Source: Apodospora peruviana
Taxonomy: Eukaryota; Ascomycota; Sordariomycetes; Sordariales; Lasiosphaeriaceae
DNA length: 64,000 nucleotides
Reading direction: 5' to 3'
NCBI GenBank assembly: GCA_033439685.1
Contig: JAUEDM010000001.1
Coordinates: 3,534,001-3,598,000, forward strand
The position numbers were made by a program, and so were the translations under genes. Under the pieces are notes generated by a model. That model saw only the letters and a program-made list of their open reading frames with translations, searched no databases and had not been told where the DNA came from. This document shows, one piece after another, positions 45,389-55,879 of the stretch (its first letter is position 1; the number at the start of each line of letters is the position of its first letter).

Positions 45389-46627
45389 GGGAGGGAAATT
45401 TTGTTTCTTGCCGGTTTCAAGCTTGAAGGATCTGCTCGCCGAGCCGCGAATTTCATCTGTATTGTTGTCCTTGCAACATGATATCCCATACCTTAGATAC
45501 CTATGCTAGTGGTCTATTTTATATTGCGCTCTCCTGCCTCGTGGATTAAACGTCATCCAGAGCCAGACGAATTAGTTTTTGTCCAAACTCGCAATCTTGA
45601 TACAACTACATGTTGACCTACGGCTGAATTAAGCGACGAGGGCTCTAGGAGCTCTGAGGGCCCAAACTGAGGTACCCGAGATTAATAAAACTCTGTCCTC
45701 TTCGTTTTGGAAGTTATATATGCTGGGAAACTTGAAGTGTTACTGTAGATTGTTCGGACAGCGGTCCTGGAGCCAACTTGGAAGAGGTCTTCAGGAGCTC
45801 AAGACAACGCTTACGAAAAATCACTGTACCTACGGCCGTACCTCTAAAATGTACCATACCTGGTAATTCTCAACAGATATTCGTGAGATCGATGCGGTGT
45901 GTCTACGGATAGAGAGGCATGGGAATCTCTGGCGGTTGGTCTTGAAATCGAGGCTGTGTATTATCATTTTCGCAGTTTCAGGGCATGCGAAGCGTCAATA
46001 ATACAAGGAATTTAATAGTTTGAACGTAGTACCATCGTCCGCATACCCACAGGGACAGTTACAACCGGTGCCGTGTATCCTTTTGATCAACACAAACATA
46101 CACTCATTAGCAAGAGTGGCCAGTCGTCTGGTGTCAGCTCACCGGATGTTGGCATCTCCAGCACCATTTTGCACTATTTGTTGAGTTCGCGCCTCGCTTG
46201 CCTGAAACACACGGGTTTGGATGTAACCAGAAGACCAGTTCAAACAGAGACGGGAGGCAAGGTGTTTGTCGAACAGTCCACATGCGACGTTCCTCGGGCT
46301 TTCCTCGTGGGATCAAGCACCTGCCACCTTTAGAACTAGTAGCCGGAAAAGCATGATTTTAGGCAAGTACGTTACCAAGAAAGGTAGGCAAGGTACCTAC
46401 CTACCTAGTAGTCACGAGGGTTCTTATAATACTTTCCTCTTCTCCTTCCCACTCCTGTCACTGTCTGGAAACCTTCATCCTTCCTCTTCCAAAAAAACAC
46501 CGCAATCGAGGCTGCGTCTTCTTATCCCTCGTTGCGAGTGTCGCTCCTTGCCGCTCTACCCAATCCAGCCACTCGCCCTTCAGAGTAGGGAGGATTTTAC
46601 TTCCATGTTACTCACTGCGTCCTGAAA
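45389..46627. other. 1.24-kb intergenic region
   Basis: No gene seen. A cluster GGTACCTACCTACCTAG lies at about 46393-46409, some 220 bp upstream of the next start codon. Confidence 0.5.
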
Positions 46628-47815
46628 ATGATGTCAGGCAATCCATCCGACGACGTGAGCGACCTACCCGATGCTCCCCAGCTTTCTGGCCAGGGCAAAA
46701 TGTTTCGAGAATATGGCGTCAAGCGAAAGGTCCCTATTGGTGGTGATTGGCTCGAGTATGTCGGGGTAGACTGACATCTCTTTCCTGCCTTTTTCAGTCA
46801 GTGCTGACAAATAACTGTTAGTATTACACCCGGGGACGCTCAAATAGATGTTGTCTGTATCGGTACCAGTCCGTTAGACTCATCCATTGCGACGCACACT
46901 CTGCCGTCCAGCAAGAACTCTCTCACCACCTGCTTCGGTCATTTCCGCCATGTCTTCGGCATAGACCCTGGCCAGACCCGAGTTGTGCTCGACCACCTGA
47001 GTAGGACGTCTTGGGCTGTCCTCGAGTGTTGGCTCCGTCGCGGCACTCTTTATCTCCCCGATGGCGACGGTGAACCCACGAATCTGAACTACCAGGACCA
47101 AATCTCGGTGTTGCTTGACGCCGTTGTCGCGGCCGACTCCGACTACTTGAACATGAGAGGTACTGCCGTGCCAACAAGTTCAGATCCAGGGTCCTATGAC
47201 CAATTTTTCCAGGACGTCAAGAATCGTCTCCATCTTATTCTGTACGAAAACCGCCTCAGCCTGTGCGGCGAACACCTCCAGCTTATTTACACCTCGGACA
47301 AAACGCCCGTGTTCTTCAAGTCTCCCGGAAAACTTGTCAGGGAGGTCATTGCCAAAGCAGGGGTTTGCCCACTCATGACTGCTGGACTGGTCGGTATGAA
47401 GGGGAGTGATCCAAATCCATGTTCCTGGGAGCCCGACCTGAGTTGGGATGCCCCAGATCGTCGGGGGTGGCAGCCAGCGTTCGCGTCATCGTCACAATTG
47501 ATGCTCCCAGGTATATATAAGGGAAAGAAAAGGTATAAGGACACTGTCGACATGTTATTGGGGTACATGGACTTTTTTCCAGAATACAGCAGAGATGTTG
47601 CTATGAAGTTTGCCGAAACTCTCCGCCGGGGATCTAGGCGTAAGAACGGGGTCATACTTCCGGGATACGTCCACGGAGTACTCGGCGGCATGGGGATTGA
47701 GGTAAACTGGGGTGACCCGTTATTGGAATCCGTTGACCTAGTGATCTACCGCGACCCTTTGTTCCTCGACGGAATCGGGATGAGGGATTCGCTGAATGGC
47801 TGGTTCATGCTGTAA
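46628..47815 (+). CDS. Unknown 373-residue protein, two exons
   Basis: I do not recognise the family. Exons 46628-46755 and 46822-47815 join through codon GAT; the intron is 66 nt with GT..AG ends. A second ATG follows immediately at 46631. The segment CFGHFRHVFGIDPGQTRVVLDHLSRTSWAVLECWLRRGTLYLPDG looks faintly like the core of a BTB/POZ fold (a strand and helix pattern before 'W-L-..-G-x-L'), but this is weak. No signal peptide or membrane helix is seen. Its long open exon and in-frame splice support a real gene. Confidence 0.65.
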
Positions 47816-48847
47816 CACAAGGTCGGATTGGCTGGGGTAGCTTTATGACTGCTACAAGGTTGTCATGGAGGAAATCAGTTTCTGTAATGTTGAGAACCTT
47901 TGTATCGAGCTTATCATTTGTTGCCAAGAAGTGTTTAGACTTAGTACTCCTTATGATGAATTTCTTTGTGCCACATCATCCAGGCTGACGTGAATTCGTT
48001 CACTCATTGGCACCTTGTCTAAAGATAAATGATCACATCTATGGGAGTTTTCTCTTGCGAATTGCAGATGATGACTGCTCTGCTTGCACAAAACAATTCA
48101 ACGATAAAAGAAGGGATTGCTATGTGAGAAATACCGCCGTCACTATATACTTTACAACGCGACTTTTGGTACCCGTAGTCTTCTACAACATTGCTTTCCT
48201 TCATCGGAGTCCGAATTCTAGTTTTGACAGGTAAGGTAAACTGACTAAGTTACCTCCATATCTACTTAAGGCCACCCAGCCACCACAAGTTCAAGTTGCA
48301 CACAACCACCACCACCAATAGAAGAGAGAGAGAAGTATTTTTGTTGAGCCCCAAGTTCCAGTTGTTTTCAAGAAGGACCAAAATATTTTCAAGATTTTCT
48401 AAATCCAGCCTGTACCTAGATAACTATCTTGATACAATATTTAGGCTATAATACTATATAAACTTCTTGTTTTGAGAAGAAGAGAAGAGAAAGGGAGACA
48501 ATGGGACATAAAGGTCCTCCTTGTGATAATGTTTGATGATTCTTCCCCATGTCTTAACCCTTGGTGAATTGTAATGCCAGCCAAATCATGGAATGGTGAC
48601 TTTTATGTGTAAAAAAAACGGCTGCATGGTGTGCAGACCGAACTGTTGTGAAGAAAGGATTTGTAATGTGTATGGCCACACCAAACGCGCACGTTTATCC
48701 GTCCATCTTTTTTCATCCTGCTGGCCATTTTTGGTCATGGTCATGTAGGTGGTGAACGGGTTTTCGGAGCGTCTGTATGGCGTTAGGAGAAGTGTCAAAT
48801 GGTGTGCGTGTGCGTGTATGACATGCCATCGACTTCATGTTGGCACT
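47816..48847. other. 1.0-kb convergent intergenic region
   Basis: No gene seen. 48340-48480 is AT-rich; a CCACCACCACC-type run lies near 48307. Confidence 0.5.
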
Positions 48848-49558
48848 CTAAACGGAGATGCTGTAGTACTCGGCACGCTTCCAACACGGCTGGCCGATCT
48901 TGCCGCACCACTTGGCCTCGGCGGTAGCCTCACGCTTGGTGAGCTCCTCGACGGGGATCGGGTCGGCCTCAGCATCGCGCTTCCAGCACGGCTGGCCGAT
49001 GTGGCCGCACCAAGCATCGGGCTCGGGGTTGGCGGTGCGCTTGGCGAACTCTTCGGCGGAGGGGATGTGGGCCTCACGCTTCCAGCACGGCTGGCCAATG
49101 TGGCCGCACCATGCGCCGGGGGTGGCCTCGCGCTTCCAGCACGGCTGGCCGATCTTGTTGCACCAGGCCTCAGGGGCAGCACTGGCGTCACGCTTCGAGA
49201 TGAGAGCCTCGCGCTTGGAGAGCTCCTCGATCTCGTGGGCATCGGGGTCACGCTTCCAGCACGGCTGGCCGATTTTGTTGCACCAGGGCCTGGCATCGGC
49301 GTTAGCCTCGCGCTTGGTGAGCTCCTCGATCTCGAAGGCGGTGGGCTCGGCGTCGGCGATGGGAGCGGCGTCGCGCTTCCAGTCGGGGTGGGCGTCGCGC
49401 TTCCAGCACGGCTGGCCGATTTTGTTGCACCAGGCGGCTGGGGCGGCGTCCCGCTTCCAGCACGGCTGGCCAATTTTGTGGCACCAGGCATCTGGTGAGG
49501 GAAAAGCCTCGACGGAGAAGGTAACAGCCAAGACGGCAAGAGGGAGAGTAAACTTCAT
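48848..49558 (-). CDS. Alpha-type peptide pheromone precursor, seven copies
   Basis: Secreted mating-pheromone precursor of the yeast alpha-factor type; a single 236-residue exon. Residues 1 to about 18 (MKFTLPLAVLAVTFSVEA) are a signal peptide. Seven decapeptides W-C-[HNG]-[KH]-I-G-Q-P-C-W start at residues 25, 43, 92, 132, 150, 183 and 217, each followed by a Lys-Arg Kex2 site; 13 KR sites occur in all. Variants are HK (one copy), NK (three), GH (two) and GK (one). After Kex2 cuts, leaders of X-Ala/X-Pro dipeptides remain for Ste13-type trimming. Long spacers contain E-E-L-[ST]-K-R. The W-C...G-Q-P-C-W core is shared with sordariomycete pheromones. The receptor gene is not in this window. 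An antisense open frame across the repeats is a shadow. Confidence 0.95.
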   Translation of the reverse strand: MKFTLPLAVLAVTFSVEAFPSPDAWCHKIGQPCWKRDAAPAAWCNKIGQPCWKRDAHPDWKRDAAPIADAEPTAFEIEELTKREANADARPWCNKIGQPCWKRDPDAHEIEELSKREALISKRDASAAPEAWCNKIGQPCWKREATPGAWCGHIGQPCWKREAHIPSAEEFAKRTANPEPDAWCGHIGQPCWKRDAEADPIPVEELTKREATAEAKWCGKIGQPCWKRAEYYSISV

Positions 49559-52500
49559 TTTGAAGGAAGTGTAGGGTTTAATAATATGGGTATGTATGTT
49601 TCGTCGATATTGAATGTATCGATATTGGCGGCTCGTTTGCTGAGGCCGAAAAGACTTGTCTGACCCGGGGGATTGACAATTGATTGCTATGGGTGTAAAG
49701 AGAGAAGAAGAAAAATGGATAGGATATCGGCGAGGAAGGTGGTGTTTTTATAGATGATTTCGATATGGCTTCGTCAAGGGGCGACGGCCATGGCTGGACT
49801 CTCTGTCGATGGCTGTTTTCGTCCAGCATACCTTGCCAAAGAAAGTGTTTTGTCCAGGAATCGGAGTTCATGCCGGAATGAGGTTGTCGTCAAAGAAGAG
49901 GACGAGTGACGGGTGGCACGCGGAATGTGAGTCTTATTGAATGTGCGTCCAAAAGGGGGTGGTGGTTATTGAACATTTTGATGCTTATTGACCCCATGTT
50001 CAAGTCTATTGAGCGTGGAGACTTAGAAAGGGGCAACTCCACAATGAAGTTATTCAGTCCCCGATCGGGCAAGGGGCGCCACTATAAGATCAGACGGAAG
50101 CAAAGTCCGAGGAAGCAAACAAAAGAAGAGGCAAGGGAAACATGGTGGTCTCTGTTGACCCGTGCAGCACGTGCATGGTGCAACCAGATGGATGGATGGG
50201 AGTATCCGCACAAAGACGAAGCCTCGTGTTGATGTGTGTCGGAGGATGGGCGGATGTCAGATCCAAGATCTCTCCAAAGAGGGAGCAGAGATCGGATGAG
50301 ACGGAGGCGCCGAGACGAGGCCTTGGACTTTGTGGGATAAAAGCGGGTCAACAATAGAGGCGCCTTATTCAGACCCCAGTTGGGAAGTCGTGAACAAAAG
50401 GGAGGCGGAGAGGCCTCGAAAGCAATCGAATTTCACACGATCACCCCTACCTTGCCGGAGCTAAAAAAATCAAACTGACCTGTTGCAGAGAAAGGCGAGT
50501 CGAGTTTTGTCTTGTCAACCTGGGTTAGGTTTGCCAATTGTCGGGTCCGAGGGTGTGAAGTTGCAAGATTGCGGCCTCGACCATGAGAAGACTGCTTTGA
50601 CGGAGAAGGAACAACCGAAAAGTCGATCCTTGTCTATCACAGTCCAATTGCCGGAATACCTGTTTCTGCTTCCCTGACGGGAAAATCCAGTACGCTACCC
50701 CATGAACCATTCTCGACAGACTCAAAGAAAGATGGCGGGTTGTTGAGCAGTCTCTGGAGCCTGCTTTCTGTAATCGGGAAGTCCCATTCGTGTCCCTTTT
50801 GCTCGGCTGCTCATAATGCCCTCTATCGCCCTCATCTCTGGCTTCATGGTCACCAGGCTTGGCTCCGGGAAGGTAGAAATTTGCTTGGCCTTGCCACACC
50901 TCTGACCGTCGCCGTGCCGTGTCGGACATGGCAAGAACTACTTGAAGGAAGGATTCTGGCTCGGCTGGCCTATTGGCAACCAGTAGAAATACGGAGTCAC
51001 GGGCTCTGGTACTGGAAGATGTGGCGCGTCTTTGGGTGACTCTCGATGAGTAGCGTGTTCTTGACTGGCAGATCAACAGCTCAGCTGGCAAGAACAACGA
51101 GTCTCCGGGTGGTGTTGATGAAGCGATATCTGTGCCTGCCTGCTGCTGCGACCGATTCTGTTGTTTTTCAGGACCAAAGGTGTTTAGCGCTTCTCCGACG
51201 AAGGAGCTCAAGTGCTCATTTGCTGAAATCAGTCGGCTGATTGGCAGTCAGTTCGAACAACGAGTCAGGGTGGGCTGGTGCGATAACTTTTGTGCTTGCT
51301 TGACCTGAGGTTATCCCACCGTGCATATTGTGTACCTAGTCTGACAGTTGGACACGGCTTTGGGTCACTCGTGGCGGCGCAACGAGAAGCGGCCTGTGAG
51401 GTGAAAACCGTGGAAGTCCAGGACCATACTGGGTATCCGTGCTGGACCGGGATTGGAAAATGATCGGTTTCATGCAAATAAAAAAAGCGTGCATCATCAC
51501 GAGATCCATGCCTGAGTCTCAAAGCGGTCAGATCTTTCAAGAAGTTCATTCGGTACGGAGCGTGATTTCTAAGCGGATGCTGCAATCTACCTACCTACAT
51601 ATCCCGGCCCCGTAATTGGTTGAACCGCTGCCAACCTCTCTCAATGCGGTAACAGTATGACACTCCGAATCACCAGCGAGATTCGATCCGGTCATTCCGA
51701 CAAGGGCCGATTTCCCATAAACCCTTTCCCATTTTCTTCAAGGCCTGGGACCTGAATTCGGCAACAAAAGCCTGAGAGCAAGGACCATCCATACCAATTC
51801 TTAAAGGAGAAGCTCGATCAAGGGATTTCCCTGTTCGTTTATGCAAAGCTGCGGATCAAGCCAGCCCTGCAGAACCAGATGTCGTGATCTGACTCTGTCA
51901 ACACAGCAGGAACACCTCTACCGGAAGAGAAGGAAAGCAGATCCTGCTTGACTAATAGCTACCGACCTGACCAGTTGCATTTCCGATGACCGAACCACCA
52001 CGCGACATATGTGATTGGCCGGCACGGTTCCAACAGTCACGGTTACATGACAACATGTCAGCTCAACCGCACAGGATGAGTCATGGGCCCTCGCGCAGAC
52101 CGAGACCATCCCATGACATAAACGGCGTTATTTACATACTGCACCTTAGCCATCTCTACATACAGGTACCTTACCTAGGTAGCGGTGTCTCGCGCTTCTA
52201 GTTTTGCCTGGCGGCTCCAACCGTCCGTCCGAAATGAAGCGCCGATAGTACTTGGGCCGCAAGCCTCCGGGCCTTCCGCACTCCTGGGACCCTCTCTATC
52301 GGCCTTCGCTTTTGACAGGACTTCCTTCCCGGGATCCTGGAGATCCAGCAAATATTTTTTGCGCCGTGTCTCCCGTTGTATCCCGTACCCCCTGCCAATG
52401 GCCTTCCTGCCTACAGGCTGCGGCTCAAAAGCACTCGAGGGTCCTCCCCCGGCTGCCCTTTCCTGAGGAAAGAAAGGCCAGCAAAACATATTGTATCTCT

Positions 52501-52648
52501 ACGTTGTATACACTTCCTCACCAAAGAACCAACAACAGAGATTGTGGCACGAACGAACCATCACGGTCGTGCAATTACCACCCCATCCCGCCATCTTTCA
52601 ACTACCCCATTGCCTCTGGTTGGTGACGGCACCTTGTCAGTTGCGACC
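49559..52648. other. 3.1-kb intergenic region upstream of the pheromone gene
   Basis: No convincing gene. A 228-codon minus-strand frame at 50525-51211 has no family resemblance. The part next to 49559 carries the pheromone promoter with a TATA box. ACCTACC-type motifs occur at 51587-51598 and GGTACCTTACCTAGGTAG at about 52165-52182. The open frame before 52649 has no ATG. Confidence 0.5.
49745..49752 (-). promoter_or_regulatory. TATA box of the pheromone precursor gene (TATAAAAA)
   Basis: TATAAAAA on the minus strand, about 187 bp upstream of the ATG. Its match and distance suit a strongly regulated fungal promoter. It is assigned on sequence only. Confidence 0.5.
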
Positions 52649-53845
52649 ATGCTCCGCCACCCACAGAATCCGGTCGCCGTCAACGGGCGAGAATCAGATA
52701 GCTCAGAAAACGATGCGATCGCCCAGGAGAAGAGAAGAGTTGCCGCAGGCCCGTCGCTAGCGACGCCTACCAAGAGGACAAAGAAGCACAATGGAGTCGA
52801 CCTCGACCCTCTGGATAGGTCGTCCCAGCCAAACCGCCTCAAGACATTCCGGGTCTCCTTCAAGTACCTCCACGACCTCACACCCAAGCAGGTGGACGAC
52901 TTTATGGCGTCTTACATTATCTACAACCTGGACTGGGCCGACGAGGAGCAGATGATCGCGGCGCTTGGCTCAGATTACCGCCTCAAGGTCGGCGAGTGCC
53001 TGATGGCCTACTACGGCATCATGAACCACCTCTGTGCGCTGGGCGACGTGGAGAAGATGTACATCCCGCCGTTCATGGACAAGCGAGCGACGGTTCTCGA
53101 GAACCAGTTGCTCTACGAGAAGCAAATCGCACGCGTTATCGACCTTAAAGCTGGAGACAGGGTCCTCGATCTGGGCTGCGGTCGCGGACGGGTCGCGGCA
53201 CACATGGCGACAGTGACGGGTGCACAGGTCACGGGCATCAACATCGACCCGAACCAGGTGGCGCAGGCGCGCGAATTCAACTCGGAGCGCGGCCTGCTCA
53301 ACGAGTTCATTGTGCAGGACTTCAACAGCCTGCCGCTGCCGTTTGCGGATGAGTCACTCGACGCCTTCTACCAGATCCAGGCGCTGTCACTCTGCAAAGA
53401 CCTCGGCAAGCTCTTCCGCGAGCTGTTTAGGGTTCTGCGACCCGGCGCAAAGATCTCTCTGCTCGATTGGGTCAGCCTCCCTAGCTACGACCCGACCAAC
53501 CCGGAGCACGCGGAGCTCATGTCGCGCGTGAAACCGCTGATAGGCGCCGTGGGCACGCCGACCCCGCAGATATTCGAGACGGCGCTCGAGGAGGCCGGAT
53601 TCGTGGTGCTGCGGTCGGAAAACGCGAGCGTGGGTGGGCTACAGGCTCCCTTGATTGATCGGGTGGATGTCTATTTCAGGGCTGTGAGGCAGGTCATTCT
53701 TGGCTTGGTCAAGCTGCGGCTGTTGCCGGCGCATTTCAAGACGCTGATCAACCGGCTATGCCTGGACGGCGAGGCGTTTGTCAAGATGGACAAGATGCGG
53801 TTGATCACGACGAGTTACTGGGTTGTTGCAATGAAGCCGGAATGA
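52649..53845 (+). CDS. SAM-dependent methyltransferase related to sterol 24-C-methyltransferases
   Basis: A single exon of 398 residues; the first ATG of the frame is at 52649. Residues 1-65 are a hydrophilic tail with a basic KRTKK cluster. The class I methyltransferase core has motif I VLDLGCGRG at 172-180, then VTGINIDPNQVAQAREFN, the motif II-like DFNSLPLPFADESLDAFYQIQAL and FRELFRVLRPGAKISLLDWVSL. Order and spacing follow the Erg6/SMT group (G-I/L-N-x-x-x-x-Q, L-P-F-x-D-E-S-x-D), and the C-terminal helix pair also resembles it. The canonical Erg6 N-terminal sterol region is not evident, so the acceptor may be another sterol, triterpenoid or lipid. It is not likely to be the housekeeping Erg6. 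Confidence 0.83.
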   Translation: MLRHPQNPVAVNGRESDSSENDAIAQEKRRVAAGPSLATPTKRTKKHNGVDLDPLDRSSQPNRLKTFRVSFKYLHDLTPKQVDDFMASYIIYNLDWADEEQMIAALGSDYRLKVGECLMAYYGIMNHLCALGDVEKMYIPPFMDKRATVLENQLLYEKQIARVIDLKAGDRVLDLGCGRGRVAAHMATVTGAQVTGINIDPNQVAQAREFNSERGLLNEFIVQDFNSLPLPFADESLDAFYQIQALSLCKDLGKLFRELFRVLRPGAKISLLDWVSLPSYDPTNPEHAELMSRVKPLIGAVGTPTPQIFETALEEAGFVVLRSENASVGGLQAPLIDRVDVYFRAVRQVILGLVKLRLLPAHFKTLINRLCLDGEAFVKMDKMRLITTSYWVVAMKPE

Positions 53846-54114
53846 GACCTGATGCATTCCAGGAAGAGTGTTACGGTCAGGCGCCTGTTTCCCGGTGTAC
53901 CCAAGGGTAAACATAGCGTGGAGTTTGTTTTGTTTTTGAAAGTTGTTGGCCGTGGCCGGCCAAACAGTTTTCTGCTTCATACGGTCATACTCTCACTCTT
54001 ACTCACTTCATATTATCATGGGTCATACCACCCAAGTGGACTTCTTCAGCACATGTATTTTGTTCGGTTTACGTCGAGAAGGAAACGTGCGTGATATTCC
54101 TTGTTAATAGCCAT

Positions 54115-54342
54115 GTTTTGAGATCATACTATCCAGCCTTCCTGGTGTCGTTTCGCGCCTATACTCTATAGGCTTCTCACCCCTGCAGTGTAGTCAAGTG
54201 CGGGTCATACTAACACAAGGTGTAAATGTTTGAGATCATACTAAATAGTCTTCCTGGCTCGTATCGCGCCTATAGGCCTTTTACCCCTGTAGTGAACATA
54301 GGCTATGTGAAGTTCGGATCAAATTTAGCACAAGGTGTAAAT
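54115..54342. repeat. Tandem direct repeat, two diverged units of 113 and 115 bp
   Basis: Unit A 54115-54227 and unit B 54228-54342 abut exactly. Shared blocks in order: TTTGAGATCATACTA, GTCTTCCTGG, TCGCGCCTATA, TACCCCTG.AGTG and ACACAAGGTGTAAAT (with changes). They lie about 270 bp after the methyltransferase stop. Confidence 0.8.
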
Positions 54343-54820
54343 CTGAGTAGATCTTAGCAGCCCAAATCTGACGGGTGATGCCGCCTCACCAAGATCGGAA
54401 CAGTGCGATTTCCGTCCGCCGTTTGGGTCGTTCACACGTGTGGGCTGTGGCGAAAGAGCAAACCTAAAGTTAGTTGAAGCATGCTATGGATGATGACTCG
54501 ACCGAAGCAAAATCTCTGACACCCTAGAAAATCTTAAATATGTAACTTTTGTAGCCCATGCCCTTTTACGTCAAACACACCTCTCCAACCCCTCGTGGAA
54601 GAAATCATGCCTTAAAAACATTCTCTGCGTGACGACAAACACCAAGCAATGAGTCGAGAAAATATTAGACTCGGAGCAATATAATGACCATCTTCAGTAC
54701 GATAAAGTCATTGAGTAACATGTTGAGCCCTTTAAACGTGTGAGAGGTGTGAGACTGATTTCTGATGAAAGTCGGTTGATGTGAAAAGCTGGTGGTGACA
54801 GGTTTTGCTTTTGGTGTATG

Positions 54821-54840
54821 TTTTTTTTTTTTTTTTTTTT
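54821..54840. repeat. T20 homopolymer tract
   Basis: Twenty consecutive T followed by GTC and another T-run, in non-coding DNA. Confidence 0.85.
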
Positions 54841-55879
54841 GTCTTTTTTTTCTTTGGACGAGACTCGACGTTGAAATAGTACTACGGAGTAGTAGTACCT
54901 TTGCAATCCCAGCATCTACTTGAGTACGACCTCCTCATTGGTCCGCGTTTGTGAGACCATGTTCGGTGTACATCCGTATTAGTCTCCTGTATGCCAAGCC
55001 TGGCTGTGTTGCTGCGGAAACGAAAGAGATTAAGGGGTATCCCTTACCCCTTTTCTCAGCAAGCTGGGATTTGGCTCAACACGGTTTCCCCCCGCCCGGA
55101 AGCACTGCAAACATCTAGCACACTTGCTGGAAACTTTGGGCGGTCTTCCCCAAATTGCCACTGGCGCTGCCGCACCTGACAGAAGGTGCCCGGGCTTCCG
55201 TTGTAGGGCTGTGGAATGGATGCCAGTGGAGGAGGGAAGCGAGCCGACGGTCTGGTCAAGTCAGAATTTAGTACGCTCGTGTAAAAGCCAAATTTGACCC
55301 CTCATTCGATACGTAGCCTCGACGATTCGGTACAAAATGTCACAATTTGAGCCATGTGATCACTTTAAGAAGTTGGGAGAACATGTTGCGGAGTGATTGT
55401 CGTACTAAGTAATACCAAGTCAAACAACCCATTTGGGAACAAAAGGACCCTTGGGAGGTTCAAAACTAATTACACGGAAACAACGACGAGGAAAAGCAGA
55501 AAGAGAACGCTGAGGGGTATATGAATATCTGAAACCTATGCGGTGGAGGAAAGACACCACCAGTGTGATGGTGTCAAACAGCCCCATTTAGGAGCACTGC
55601 AGGGAATGGGTAAAATCCAGAAACAAGAAGAAAATATGATAGGCAAGAAGATAGACAGAAGATAAACACAGAACGGTAAAGGGGAACACCTCGCCGGGGG
55701 CGATTCAGTGTACCAGATGGTAGACTTGGACGACTCCTCCAGGTCAAGCAAAGAAGAAACAAGAGAAAGAAAAAGTACAAGAAGAAGAACAAGAACAAAA
55801 ATGCAAAATCCCAAACCCAGAAAAACAAATCACTCCGCAAAAAGGCGACCCAGGTGTGAAGGCCCGTCCCGTCCTCCAC

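Larger units (their letters stand above)
53846..55879. other. 2-kb intergenic region with a direct repeat and T20 tract
   Basis: No gene supported. It holds two 113-115-bp direct-repeat units (54115-54342), a T20 run at 54821-54840, and TACTACGGAGTAGTAGTACC near 54878-54899. A further exon of the candidate gene at 55880-56430 could extend into 55500-55880. Confidence 0.5.

Noticed and set aside
48749..49498. 249-codon plus-strand open frame antisense to the pheromone precursor
   Set aside because: It is a repetitive shadow created by the GC-rich pheromone repeats; its translation is low-complexity Ala/Leu/Gly with no family signal.
50525..51211. 228-codon minus-strand open frame upstream of the pheromone gene
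   Set aside because: No family resemblance, no domain pattern and overlapping frames of similar length on the other strand; likely chance.
52376..52648. N-terminal extension of the methyltransferase frame
   Set aside because: It begins without an ATG and reads as random sequence; the first ATG at 52649 gives a plausible start.
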